A DNA stretch of 45,430 nt from Anaerolineaceae bacterium (GTDB lineage: Bacteria > Chloroflexota > Anaerolineae > Anaerolineales > Villigracilaceae): NCBI GenBank assembly GCA_009885525.1, contig VFKN01000151.1, positions 1 through 45,430 on the forward strand, read 5' to 3'. How positions within the stretch are numbered: the stretch's first letter is position 1; every line of letters begins with the position of its first letter. Shown here piece after piece: positions 1 to 7,042 of the stretch. Under the pieces are notes generated by a model. That model searched no databases. It saw only the letters and a list, made by a program, of their open reading frames with translations, and was not told the origin of the DNA. Both the position numbers and the translations under genes were made by a program.

Positions 1-3
1 CAT

Positions 4-241
4 TAGACGTTATCGGAAATAACTCCGAAGGAGTGAAATGATTATAGAAAGAAAGCAAAATTAAATTTAACCCCGAAGGGGTGGGATGGTTTTGAGCACA
101 AGCCATGCCGCAAGCCATGCCATCCCTTCGGGATTTGATGCGAATTTGCGCCGTTTTCTATAATCTTGTCATCCCTTCGGGATTGAAAACGGCTTGAAGT
201 AGAAGAGTTAATCTTTGCTGGCTAATTTCCGATAACGTCTA
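4..241. mobile_element. MITE-like element with 17-bp terminal inverted repeats
   Basis: TAGACGTTATCGGAAAT at 4-20 is exactly the reverse complement of 225-241. A second nested inverted pair (GATTATAGAAA 40-50 and TTTCTATAATC 155-165) and small CCGAAGG/CCTTCGG palindromes lie inside. The element is about 240 bp and has no ORF of useful size, so it looks like a non-autonomous miniature element. The target duplication cannot be judged because only three bases lie to its left. It ends just before the next ORF. Confidence 0.6.
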
Positions 242-247
242 TTATAT

Positions 248-499
248 ATGGAGCCTTTAAATCTTCCCGCCGATATATTTTTGATGCATCCCTCATTTGG
301 TGATCCTGAGAAAGGGGTATTTTTTAACGGAGGAAAATTGGGCGCTCCATATCAAATATCTGCTGATTTGGTGATTCCTCCTGGAAAATCATCAGGGTTG
401 ACTAATAATACTTATGTCTCTGGTGTGCTGAATATAAAAGTAGATCGTATTACTTATTGGTATCGTGGGCCATTTGAAATTACATATCAACTTCCATAG
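248..499 (+). pseudogene. Unrecognised ORF, possibly the 3' remnant of a gene cut by the upstream element
   Basis: 83 residues are open from an ATG at 248. The frame is open upstream only to a stop at 233-235 inside the inverted-repeat element, and no Shine-Dalgarno is visible. The C-terminal half alternates hydrophobic and polar residues (ITYWYRGPFEITYQLP), as in a beta-rich domain. I do not recognise a family. The position directly behind the element suggests the C-terminal piece of an interrupted gene. It could equally be a small hypothetical gene or chance. It ends about 40 bp before a bidirectional terminator. Confidence 0.3.
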
Positions 500-540
500 A
501 ATTTAATCCCCATTTTCTGAATTGCTTGCTCAATAATAAA

Positions 541-578
541 AAAGACGGCTTGCTAAAAAGGCAAGCCGTCTTTTTTAT
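541..578. terminator. Bidirectional Rho-independent terminator
   Basis: AAAGACGGCTTGC (541-553) pairs with GCAAGCCGTCTTT (561-573) around a 7-nt loop. There is a T-run on the right and an A-run on the left, so it can end transcripts from both directions, including the minus-strand exonuclease gene that stops at 575. Confidence 0.85.
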
Positions 579-1336
579 TCCAACACCAACTCCACCGGAC
601 AATGATCCGATCCCATGATATTTTCGTGGATGATGACATCCTTCACGCGCGACGCGAGTGACTCGGAGACGAGGAAATAATCGATGCGCCAACCGATTCC
701 GCGCTCGCGCGCCGCGAAGCGATACGTCCACCAGGTGTATTGTTCCTTGTCGGGATACAGATTGCGATATATATCCACGAAGCCGTGATCCAAAAATCTT
801 TGCACCCATTCGCGTTCTTCGGGTAAAAAGCCGGAAGTCTTTTCATTCTCTTTGGGATTCTTTAAATCAATGGGTTGGTGCGCGGTGTTGAAATCACCGG
901 TGATGATGATCTGTTCACCTTGCTTGTGGAGTTCATCGCATAGGTTGAGAAGATGTTCGTAAAATTCAAGTTTATATTCCACGCGGTCGTATCCGCGCTG
1001 CCCGTTGGGGAAGTAAATATTGAAGAGCCGAATTCCATTGTGGACGGTTTGAATCGCGCGGCCTTCCACGTCGAATTTCTCAATGCCCATGCCGATCACA
1101 ATCTCATCAGGCTTTTCCTTAAAGAAAGTTGCCGTGCCGCTGTAACCGGCGCGCTGAGCGGGATTCCACGCGTAGGGCAGATTCAACCGCGCGCGTTGAT
1201 CTGCCTTCAATTGCTCTTCACGCGCTTTGACTTCCTGCAAACACAAAAAATCAGGCTGCTGCGCGAATGCCCAATTTAATGCGTCTTTGCCAAGTGCCGC
1301 GCGGATTCCGTTGATATTCCATGTAATGATTTTCAT
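575..1336 (-). CDS. xthA: Exodeoxyribonuclease III
   Basis: 253 residues of the endonuclease/exonuclease/phosphatase fold. Motifs run in the family order: TWNINGIRA (Asn7), CLQEVKA (Glu35, metal ligand), YFPNGQRG, GDFNTAH, RIDYFLVS and C-terminal SDHCPV (general-base Asp-His). The length matches ExoIII/ExoA. Known role of the family: Mg-dependent AP endonuclease and 3'-5' exonuclease in base excision repair, cytoplasmic. The ATG at 1336 gives the standard MKIITWNINGIRAA start; an upstream in-frame extension of 22 residues has no family character. A weak TAAGG lies about 10 nt upstream. The gene is divergent from the response regulator and its stop overlaps the terminator at 541-578. Confidence 0.93.
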   Translation of the reverse strand: MKIITWNINGIRAALGKDALNWAFAQQPDFLCLQEVKAREEQLKADQRARLNLPYAWNPAQRAGYSGTATFFKEKPDEIVIGMGIEKFDVEGRAIQTVHNGIRLFNIYFPNGQRGYDRVEYKLEFYEHLLNLCDELHKQGEQIIITGDFNTAHQPIDLKNPKENEKTSGFLPEEREWVQRFLDHGFVDIYRNLYPDKEQYTWWTYRFAARERGIGWRIDYFLVSESLASRVKDVIIHENIMGSDHCPVELVLE

Positions 1337-1389
1337 ACGTCTATGCCTTAATTGTTTATGGTAAACTTTATTCACGAGACAGGAGCAAT

Positions 1390-1782
1390 ATGGATAAGAC
1401 AACTCTTAAACAGGTCGTTTGTATCGAAGACGACCCGGAAATGATCGAATTGATTCGGCTTATTCTCAGCCGTCGCGGCGTTCAAGTGCATGGCGCGGCT
1501 GGCGGAGAAGTGGGCCTCAGGATGGTTAGGGAAACTCACCCTGACCTGATATTGCTTGATCTGATGATGCCCGATATGGATGGATGGGAAGTATATCAAC
1601 AAATAAAATCCGATGAGGCCATCAACATGATCCCCGTCATTGTTGTCACTGCCAAAGCGCAAAACATTGATAAGGTGCTCGGGATTCATATTGCAAAGGT
1701 TGACGATTACATCGCCAAGCCGTTCAGCCCGCAGGAATTAATGGATAGTGTTGAAAAAGTACTCAGTAAAAAAGTATCCTGA
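1390..1782 (+). CDS. Single-domain response regulator (CheY-like receiver)
   Basis: 130 residues forming one receiver domain with no output domain. Acidic pair Asp14-Asp15, phospho-acceptor Asp57 in LILLDLMMPDMDG, Thr87 in VVVTAKA and Lys110 in AKPFSP are all present, so it should be phosphorylatable. An AGGAGC ribosome site lies at 1381-1386. No histidine kinase is in the window, so the partner is unknown. It may act through protein contacts, as stand-alone receivers do. A TGGTAAACT extended -10-like box lies at 1359-1367. Confidence 0.88.
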   Translation: MDKTTLKQVVCIEDDPEMIELIRLILSRRGVQVHGAAGGEVGLRMVRETHPDLILLDLMMPDMDGWEVYQQIKSDEAINMIPVIVVTAKAQNIDKVLGIHIAKVDDYIAKPFSPQELMDSVEKVLSKKVS

Positions 1783-1793
1783 TTTTTGTGATT

Positions 1794-2165
1794 ATGCCCC
1801 AACCCGCCATTATTCACAATTTGACAAGACCGATCAAGCAGCCAGCGCAAGTTGGATACTGTGACTCGTTTTTATGCCGCCTGCGCGGATTGATGTTCCG
1901 CACGCGACTTGACCACGATGAGGGATTGATCCTGGTTGAGAAAAGCGATTCCCGCGTTAATACTTCCATCCACATGTTTTTCGTTCCTTTTGACCTCGCC
2001 GTGTTTTGGATCAACTCTGAAATGATCGTGGTGGATAAGATCATTGCGAAATCCTGGCGTCCTGCTTACTTCCCGAAAGCGGATGCAAAATATACATTAG
2101 AAATACACCCGGATCGTTTTGGAGATTATGAGGTCGGCGATAAAGTCGAGTTCAAGAATGTATAA
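1794..2165 (+). CDS. DUF192 family protein
   Basis: About 123 residues. The pattern CRLRGLMFRTRLDHDEGLILV, HMFFVPFDLAVFWINSEMIVVDK and the closing GDKVEF is typical of DUF192 (small beta-rich, often exported or lipoprotein-linked, molecular function unknown). No signal peptide is visible here. ATG 1794 is chosen over the in-frame GTG at 1788, which would add only two residues. Its stop overlaps the start of the LysM/M23 gene by 8 bp, indicating translational coupling. DUF192 genes are often near cell-envelope genes, which fits that neighbour, but this is only context. Confidence 0.8.
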   Translation: MPQPAIIHNLTRPIKQPAQVGYCDSFLCRLRGLMFRTRLDHDEGLILVEKSDSRVNTSIHMFFVPFDLAVFWINSEMIVVDKIIAKSWRPAYFPKADAKYTLEIHPDRFGDYEVGDKVEFKNV

Positions 2166-3552
2166 ACATGCAATAATAATTTTTTTTCTTCTATCTTTTG
2201 CCTTTTCCTCCCAATCTGTTCAAGCCCAAGAAATAACCGGTCCCGTTTATATTGTGCAGCCCGGTGATAGTTTATCTTCCATTGCCGTGCGATTTAATGT
2301 GAACCTGACCGATCTAATGTCTGCAAATGGGATCACTGACCCGAATCAACTTGGCGCGGGGCAGCAGCTGGTTATCCCGGGGCTTGAAGGCGTTACGGGT
2401 TTATTAAATACAGAAGTGATCAACTTCGGCGATTCGTATCGCAGCCTCGTACGCCGCACACAAATTCCTCAAAATCTTTTCAAGAAATTAAATCATCTTG
2501 TCAGTCCCAGTGAATTTTATATTGGTGCTCCAATGATTATGCCTGCGAACGCAGTGAGTGACCTTACTACGCGCGTTTCAATAGGGGCAGGCGAATCATT
2601 GCTTGAGTTGGCTGTCAAACAAAATACAGATGCGTGGACTCTCGCGTATTACAATCAACTGCAAGGCTCGTGGGATACAATCCCCGGCGATACACTTTTC
2701 ACAACTGGCGGAACGATAGATCAAACAATTAGCGGTTTGCCCTCCGCGTTTATCAGCGCGGAGATCCGCGATTTGCCGATCAAGCAGGGCGGTACGGGTG
2801 TCATCAAAGTGAAGACGATTCCCAATGTAACTCTCGGTGGAATTTTAGTTGACCACCCATTGCATTTCTTTCCAATGGATGACGGGACACAAGTCGCTTT
2901 GCAAGGCGTTCATGCTTTGCTTCCCCCGGGTGTTTACCCGCTGCGATTAGACGCGACACTTCCCGATGGCAGCGTGCAATCGTATGAGCAGTTCATCGTG
3001 ATAAACACAGGCAATTACGGAAGCGAAATCATTCCGCTTAATGATTCCAGCACTATAGACCCGGCCGTAACGGAGCCTGAGCTTCAACAAATTGTGTCAA
3101 TCGTTTCAGAGGAAACGCCTGGTCGATATTGGGAAAGTGTACTCACGAACCCATCTACATACCCTGATTGCTACACTTCTCGTTATGGTACTTACCGAAC
3201 ATATAAGGTTTTGAATACCGAAATCCAGCTGCCGGGTTTTCATACAGGACTCGATTTTTGCGGCGGCGAGGGGCTTGATATTATGGCGCCTGCGGCTGGG
3301 AAAGTCGTTTTCGCGAGTCCGCTTACTGTACGCGGGAATGCCACGATCATAGATCATGGCTGGGGTGTTTATAGCGGCTTCTGGCATCAATCCAAGATCA
3401 ATGTGGAAGTAGGCCAGATCGTGCAGCAGAGTGATGTGATTGGTTTGGTGGGTGGAACCGGCCGCGTGACAGGCGCGCATCTGCATTGGGAATTATGGGT
3501 TAATGGTATTCAAGTTGACCCAATGGATTGGTTGATGCTGCCTTATCCATAA
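2158..3552 (+). CDS. Secreted LysM and M23 family peptidase
   Basis: 464 residues: a signal peptide (hydrophobic core about residues 5-20, cleavage likely after AQA), a LysM domain (YIVQPGDSLSSIAVRFNVN to LVIP), possible further degenerate LysM-like segments, a beta-rich middle, and a C-terminal M23 (LytM/lysostaphin type) domain. Zinc ligands look intact: His362 and Asp366 in HTGLD, then His441 and His443 in HLHWE. The family cleaves peptide cross-links in peptidoglycan, or in catalytically dead forms activates amidases; the intact motif here favours activity. ATG 2158 is chosen because it immediately precedes the signal peptide and overlaps the upstream stop; the longer in-frame start at 2119 would put 13 residues before it. 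Confidence 0.88.
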   Translation: MYKHAIIIFFLLSFAFSSQSVQAQEITGPVYIVQPGDSLSSIAVRFNVNLTDLMSANGITDPNQLGAGQQLVIPGLEGVTGLLNTEVINFGDSYRSLVRRTQIPQNLFKKLNHLVSPSEFYIGAPMIMPANAVSDLTTRVSIGAGESLLELAVKQNTDAWTLAYYNQLQGSWDTIPGDTLFTTGGTIDQTISGLPSAFISAEIRDLPIKQGGTGVIKVKTIPNVTLGGILVDHPLHFFPMDDGTQVALQGVHALLPPGVYPLRLDATLPDGSVQSYEQFIVINTGNYGSEIIPLNDSSTIDPAVTEPELQQIVSIVSEETPGRYWESVLTNPSTYPDCYTSRYGTYRTYKVLNTEIQLPGFHTGLDFCGGEGLDIMAPAAGKVVFASPLTVRGNATIIDHGWGVYSGFWHQSKINVEVGQIVQQSDVIGLVGGTGRVTGAHLHWELWVNGIQVDPMDWLMLPYP

Positions 3553-3569
3553 ATGACGAAAAAATTACG

Positions 3570-3598
3570 TTGCGATTCGTTTGCTAATATGCTACACT
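3570..3598 (+). promoter_or_regulatory. Candidate promoter of the cyclic-nucleotide-binding gene
   Basis: TTGCGA (3570-3575), 17 bp, then TACACT (3593-3598) preceded by TGC, giving an extended -10 form. The coding ATG is at 3620 with an AAAGGA site at 3604-3609. Identification is by eye only. Confidence 0.45.
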
Positions 3599-3619
3599 CA
3601 CACAAAGGATATTATCTAT

Positions 3620-4108
3620 ATGAATGTTGTGGTTAATTTCTTAAAACAAAGCGATATTTTCTACCAATTCACATCGACTCAACTGGAGCTGGTGGCAAAT
3701 TTGTGCCAGGAATCTGTGTATAACGAAGGGGATGTAATCTTTCCGGAAAACAGCCGCAGTAAGGAACTTTATGTCATCGCGCAGGGTGAAGTGGATATTT
3801 TGATTCATCGCACTGTAACCGGCGATGAAGATAAAAACGGGACAGTGGTTGCGCGGCTGCGCAGGGGCCAATCCTTTGGCGAAGTGGCTTTGGTGGATGA
3901 AGGTCTGCGCTCCGCTTCCGCTTGTGCTGCGCAAAAAGATACGCGTTTGCTGGTCATCCAGCGCGATAAGATCATCATGTTGTGTGAAACATATCCGCAG
4001 TTGGGGTATCGTCTGATGTATAACCTCGCTGCCGACCTTGCGATGAAGATCCGCAACACTGACTTGCGCATCCGCGAACAGGTGTTATACCCTGCAGATA
4101 AAAAATAG
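3620..4108 (+). CDS. Cyclic nucleotide-binding (cNMP) domain protein
   Basis: 162 residues that are essentially one CRP-type cNMP-binding beta-barrel: VYNEGDVIFPENSRSKELYVIAQGEVDILI, then the phosphate-binding cassette region SFGEVALVDEGLRSASACA, then a C-terminal helix. There is no helix-turn-helix, so it is not a CRP-like DNA-binding regulator as it stands. It may be a stand-alone sensor or partner subunit. The cassette residues FGE...R.A are close to canonical, so ligand binding is plausible. ATG 3620 is chosen because AAAGGA lies 10 nt upstream; the longer frame from 3581 would run through the promoter. Confidence 0.82.
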   Translation: MNVVVNFLKQSDIFYQFTSTQLELVANLCQESVYNEGDVIFPENSRSKELYVIAQGEVDILIHRTVTGDEDKNGTVVARLRRGQSFGEVALVDEGLRSASACAAQKDTRLLVIQRDKIIMLCETYPQLGYRLMYNLAADLAMKIRNTDLRIREQVLYPADKK

Positions 4109-4109
4109 A

Positions 4110-4309
4110 TAACTGCTCAGCCATCCGCCACACTTGCAATCATGTCGCTGCGAGGCGTTCTTGGTTTCCCTGCACCACCCGCAGGGCAGGTGTGCCGAAG
4201 CAGTCTCCTGATAGCGGGAGATTGCTCACCTGCACTGCATCTGCAGCGCGGTGCAAGTGTCGGCGGGAAGAGCAAGAGCCCTCCTCGCAAAGACATGGTT
4301 GAGCAGTTA
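4110..4309. repeat. 200-bp palindromic repeat element
   Basis: TAACTGCTCAGCCAT (4110-4124) is the near reverse complement of ATGGTTGAGCAGTTA (4295-4309). Inside are further inverted segments: GTCGCTGCGAGG near the left end with CCTCGCAAAGAC near the right, and CCGAAGCAGTCTCC next to GGGAGATTGCTC. No credible ORF is present. Elements built on GCGAGG/CGAAGCA-type palindromes occur as dispersed repeats in many environmental bacteria. Confidence 0.6.
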
Positions 4310-4408
4310 CAAAAATAGATCAAAAATTACTTGTTGTCTTTCTTGTATCTATCTGACCTAATACGAAAATGAACTTATCATTATCCCTTAAATAATTTGA
4401 ATGGTTGT

Positions 4409-4414
4409 ATAATA
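4409..4414 (+). promoter_or_regulatory. Candidate -10 box for the liv operon leader
   Basis: TATAAT at 4409-4414 is a perfect -10 hexamer in an AT-rich stretch. No convincing -35 is seen 16-18 bp upstream. A start near 4421 would give a leader of about 160 nt before livJ. Confidence 0.4.
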
Positions 4415-4497
4415 ACGCGAGATTAGCCTGGAAAATCCTTCCAAGAATTTTCGGGCTTTCTTTGTAATATCCTATACCAAAAGGAGGTGAGGCTGAC

Positions 4498-4548
4498 ATT
4501 GTAAGCATTGTCCGCTGGTTGTCGTCCCCGCTTTATGCGGAAATCTGA
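4498..4548 (+). promoter_or_regulatory. Candidate leader peptide and attenuator of the liv operon
   Basis: AAGGAGGTGA (4481-4490) is a near-perfect anti-16S match, yet no standard start follows it at working distance except ATT at 4498. From there a 16-codon frame reads IVSIVRWLSSPLYAEI and stops at 4546-4548, with 7 of 16 residues Ile, Val or Leu. Downstream, GAAAT/ATTTC (4540-4552) and a T-run (about 4558-4568) could act as a weak terminator, and AGGTGA (4485-4490) can pair with TCACCT (4551-4556). Together with the amino acid importer that follows, this resembles ribosome-mediated attenuation. The ATT start is the weak point. Confidence 0.35.
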
Positions 4549-4583
4549 TTTCACCTAATATTTTTTTTTGGAGGAGTAAGTAA

Positions 4584-5834
4584 ATGAATAAACGTTTGTT
4601 CGCCCTACTGTCAGTGTTGGTTCTCGCCAGCCTGATGCTCGCCGCCTGTGGTGGTGGTGCAGCCCCGGCTGCGGCCACTGCTTTGAAGATCGTCTCCAGC
4701 CTTCCCATGACTGGTTCTTCCCTAACACAGACTCAAACCATTGTAAACGCCATGCAGTTGCGCCTTGAGCAGGTAAAAAATTCAGCCTGTGGTGGCAAGT
4801 ACGTCATTGAATACGAAGCTTGGGATGATGCCTCTGCCGCTCTCGGCAAGTGGGATCCTGCTGTCGAAACTGAAAACGCCAATAAAGCCGCTGCCGACAA
4901 GGCAATCATCGCTTACTTGGGCACTTTCAACTCCGGCGCTGCCAAACTTTCCATTCCGATTTTGAACGCCTCCGGCCCATTGACCATGATCTCCCCCGCC
5001 AACACCAACCCTGGTTTGACCAAGGCTGACAAGGACCTCCCCGGCGTAACCGATTCCTATTACCCGACCAAAGTCCGCTCGTACTCCCGCGTTGTTGCGG
5101 CTGATGATATTCAGGGCAAGGTTGCTGCCAACTTCGTGAAATCCCTCGGCGCCAAGACCGTCTATATTCTTGACGATCAGGAACTCTACGGCAAGGGCGT
5201 TGCGGATGTGTTCGAAGCCACCGCCAAGGAAATTGGCATGACCGTTGTTGGCCACGAAGGCATTGACCCCAAAGCCGCTGACTACAAGGCTTTGATGACC
5301 AAGATCTCCACCAGCAATGGCGGAAAAGCCCCCGATGCCATTTATGTTGGCATGGTTGTTGATAACAACGCCTCCCAATTGTTGAAGGACAAGGTCGCAA
5401 TCATGGGTGACAACGAGACAGTCAAGTATGTTGGTCCCGATGGCATCCAGACTCAAGCCTTCATTGATGGCGCTGGTGATGTATCCGCTGGCGTTTATGC
5501 TTCCGTCGCTGGTGTTGCTCTCGACAAACTGCCCCCTGCTGGATTGCAATTCGTGAAAGACTACGAAGCCAAATATGGCAAACTGACCGAACCTTACGCT
5601 GTGTATGGTTATGAGACCATGAACATTGCCCTCAAGGCAATCGAAGATGTCTGCGCCGCTGGTGGCAACCCCACCGATCGCGCCGCTATCAACTCCGCTG
5701 TCTTCGCGATCAAAGACTTTGGTGGAGCTCTCGGCACCTGGTCATTCGACGCCAATGGTGACACCACCTTGACCGATATGACCTTCTACCAGGTCAAAGA
5801 CGGCGCTTACGTTCCCGTCGGCACTTTCAAGTAA
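4584..5834 (+). CDS. livJ: Branched-chain amino acid ABC transporter, substrate-binding lipoprotein
   Basis: 416 residues. A lipoprotein signal ends in LAAC with Cys22, followed by a Gly/Ala linker. The mature part is a periplasmic-binding-protein type I fold (SLPMTGSS near the start, YIVILDDQELYGKGVADVF-like hinge segment, AVYGYETMNIALKAIE near the end) of the Leu/Ile/Val-binding family (peripla_BP_6). It should sit outside the membrane and deliver amino acids, or related small molecules or short amides, to LivHM. GGAGGA lies 8-10 nt upstream of ATG 4584. It is first in livJHMGF and is followed by a GC-rich hairpin that could give it a more stable, more abundant message. Actual ligand specificity cannot be read from sequence. 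Confidence 0.9.
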   Translation: MNKRLFALLSVLVLASLMLAACGGGAAPAAATALKIVSSLPMTGSSLTQTQTIVNAMQLRLEQVKNSACGGKYVIEYEAWDDASAALGKWDPAVETENANKAAADKAIIAYLGTFNSGAAKLSIPILNASGPLTMISPANTNPGLTKADKDLPGVTDSYYPTKVRSYSRVVAADDIQGKVAANFVKSLGAKTVYILDDQELYGKGVADVFEATAKEIGMTVVGHEGIDPKAADYKALMTKISTSNGGKAPDAIYVGMVVDNNASQLLKDKVAIMGDNETVKYVGPDGIQTQAFIDGAGDVSAGVYASVAGVALDKLPPAGLQFVKDYEAKYGKLTEPYAVYGYETMNIALKAIEDVCAAGGNPTDRAAINSAVFAIKDFGGALGTWSFDANGDTTLTDMTFYQVKDGAYVPVGTFK

Positions 5835-5849
5835 GTCTTCTGTAAAATT

Positions 5850-5887
5850 GGGGGGCGGCATAAAAATGTCGCCCCCCTATCCTTTTT
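5850..5887 (+). terminator. Intercistronic hairpin after livJ
   Basis: A GGGGGGCGGCA arm pairs with TGTCGCCCCCC around TAAAAA (about 5850-5877), followed by TATCCTTTTT. It may be a partial terminator or a 3' stabiliser that gives higher livJ than livH message. Confidence 0.7.
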
Positions 5888-5915
5888 AACTAAGCAGCAA
5901 TAAAAGAGGAGAACC

Positions 5916-7031
5916 ATGGAAACGACCAGAAAAAAGTTTAACTGGAGGCGATTTCTCATCGCCGCACTTGTCCTGTATATCGTTTTACTTATTGGACCGA
6001 TCGTAGGGCTTGATATCCCAGTAATCTATGCGGCAGTAAAAGCCAACCCACTTCAATTAGTTCAATTTCTGATCATCGGCATTTCCAATGGTGCCATTAT
6101 CGCCATCATTGCTTTGGGTTATACAATGGTTTACGGCATTATCGAGTTGATCAATTTCGCGCATGGCGACGTGTATATGATCGGCGTTTTCACATCCCTG
6201 ACTGTACTTTCAGTGACTGGCACGCTGGAAAGTAAAGACCCGGTCAGAATAGTTTTTGGACTTATCCTGGCGCTGATTGTCGCTGTCGTTTTTTGCGCAA
6301 TCCTCAATGCGACCATTGAGCGCCTTGCTTATCGGCGGCTGCGTAATGCTCCACGCCTGGCACCATTGATCTCCGCAATTGGCATGTCTTTTATTATTGA
6401 AAATATCGGGCTGATGTGGGCGGCGCAAGCATGGCTCGTTCCATCTTTTGGTACAACCGGCGGCGCTTCCCAAAAAGTGTTTCCGGATATGCTCGGCATC
6501 CTTTTCACAAGCATGGGCTGGAATGTTAATTTACTTGCATCCAGCGGCATTGCTCTGCGCCTCACCATTAAGGATGTACTCGTCATCGTCCTTGCTGTGA
6601 TTTTAATGACCGCTTTATATCTTTTTGTTCAACGCACCCGTCTTGGCAAAGCCATGCGCGCTACCGCACAAAATCGGGATGCCGCAAAAATGCTCGGCAT
6701 TGATATCGACTGGGTCATTACTGCCACATTCTTAATTGGCGGCGGCCTCGCTGGCGCAGCAGGTTTAATGGCAGGTTTATATAACAACACTGCCTGGTGG
6801 TTCATGGGTTTCCGCGCAGGCTTGCAATCCTTTACGGCGGCGGTACTTGGCGGCATCGGCAACATCGCCGGGGGTATGTTGGGCGGTTTCCTGATCGGCT
6901 TATTGGCATCCTTTAGCGATGGTTACCTTAATGCTCGCTGGACAAATGCCCTGGTTTTCGCAACCCTTGTTCTTATCCTGCTTTTCCGTCCCACCGGCTT
7001 ACTTGGTGAACAAACGGGTCAAAAAGCCTAA
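5916..7031 (+). CDS. livH: Branched-chain amino acid ABC transporter permease LivH
   Basis: 371 residues, with many membrane segments. It contains the LivH signature GISNGAIIAIIALGYTMVYGIIELINFAHGDVYMIG, the EAA-like loop GKAMRATAQNRDAAKMLGIDI and a C-terminal LGGIGNIAGGMLGGFLIGL segment. Slightly longer than typical LivH (about 290-310) because of an N-terminal extension with an extra hydrophobic segment. A GAGGAG site precedes ATG 5916. It forms the inner-membrane channel with LivM, driven by LivG and LivF. Assignment is secure at family level. Confidence 0.92.
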   Translation: METTRKKFNWRRFLIAALVLYIVLLIGPIVGLDIPVIYAAVKANPLQLVQFLIIGISNGAIIAIIALGYTMVYGIIELINFAHGDVYMIGVFTSLTVLSVTGTLESKDPVRIVFGLILALIVAVVFCAILNATIERLAYRRLRNAPRLAPLISAIGMSFIIENIGLMWAAQAWLVPSFGTTGGASQKVFPDMLGILFTSMGWNVNLLASSGIALRLTIKDVLVIVLAVILMTALYLFVQRTRLGKAMRATAQNRDAAKMLGIDIDWVITATFLIGGGLAGAAGLMAGLYNNTAWWFMGFRAGLQSFTAAVLGGIGNIAGGMLGGFLIGLLASFSDGYLNARWTNALVFATLVLILLFRPTGLLGEQTGQKA

Positions 7032-7042
7032 GAGGCGTATCC

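Noticed and set aside
4782..5549. Long open frame (255 codons) on the minus strand inside livJ
   Set aside because: It has no motif or Shine-Dalgarno, and it follows from the codon bias of livJ, which is well supported by family motifs and signal peptide.
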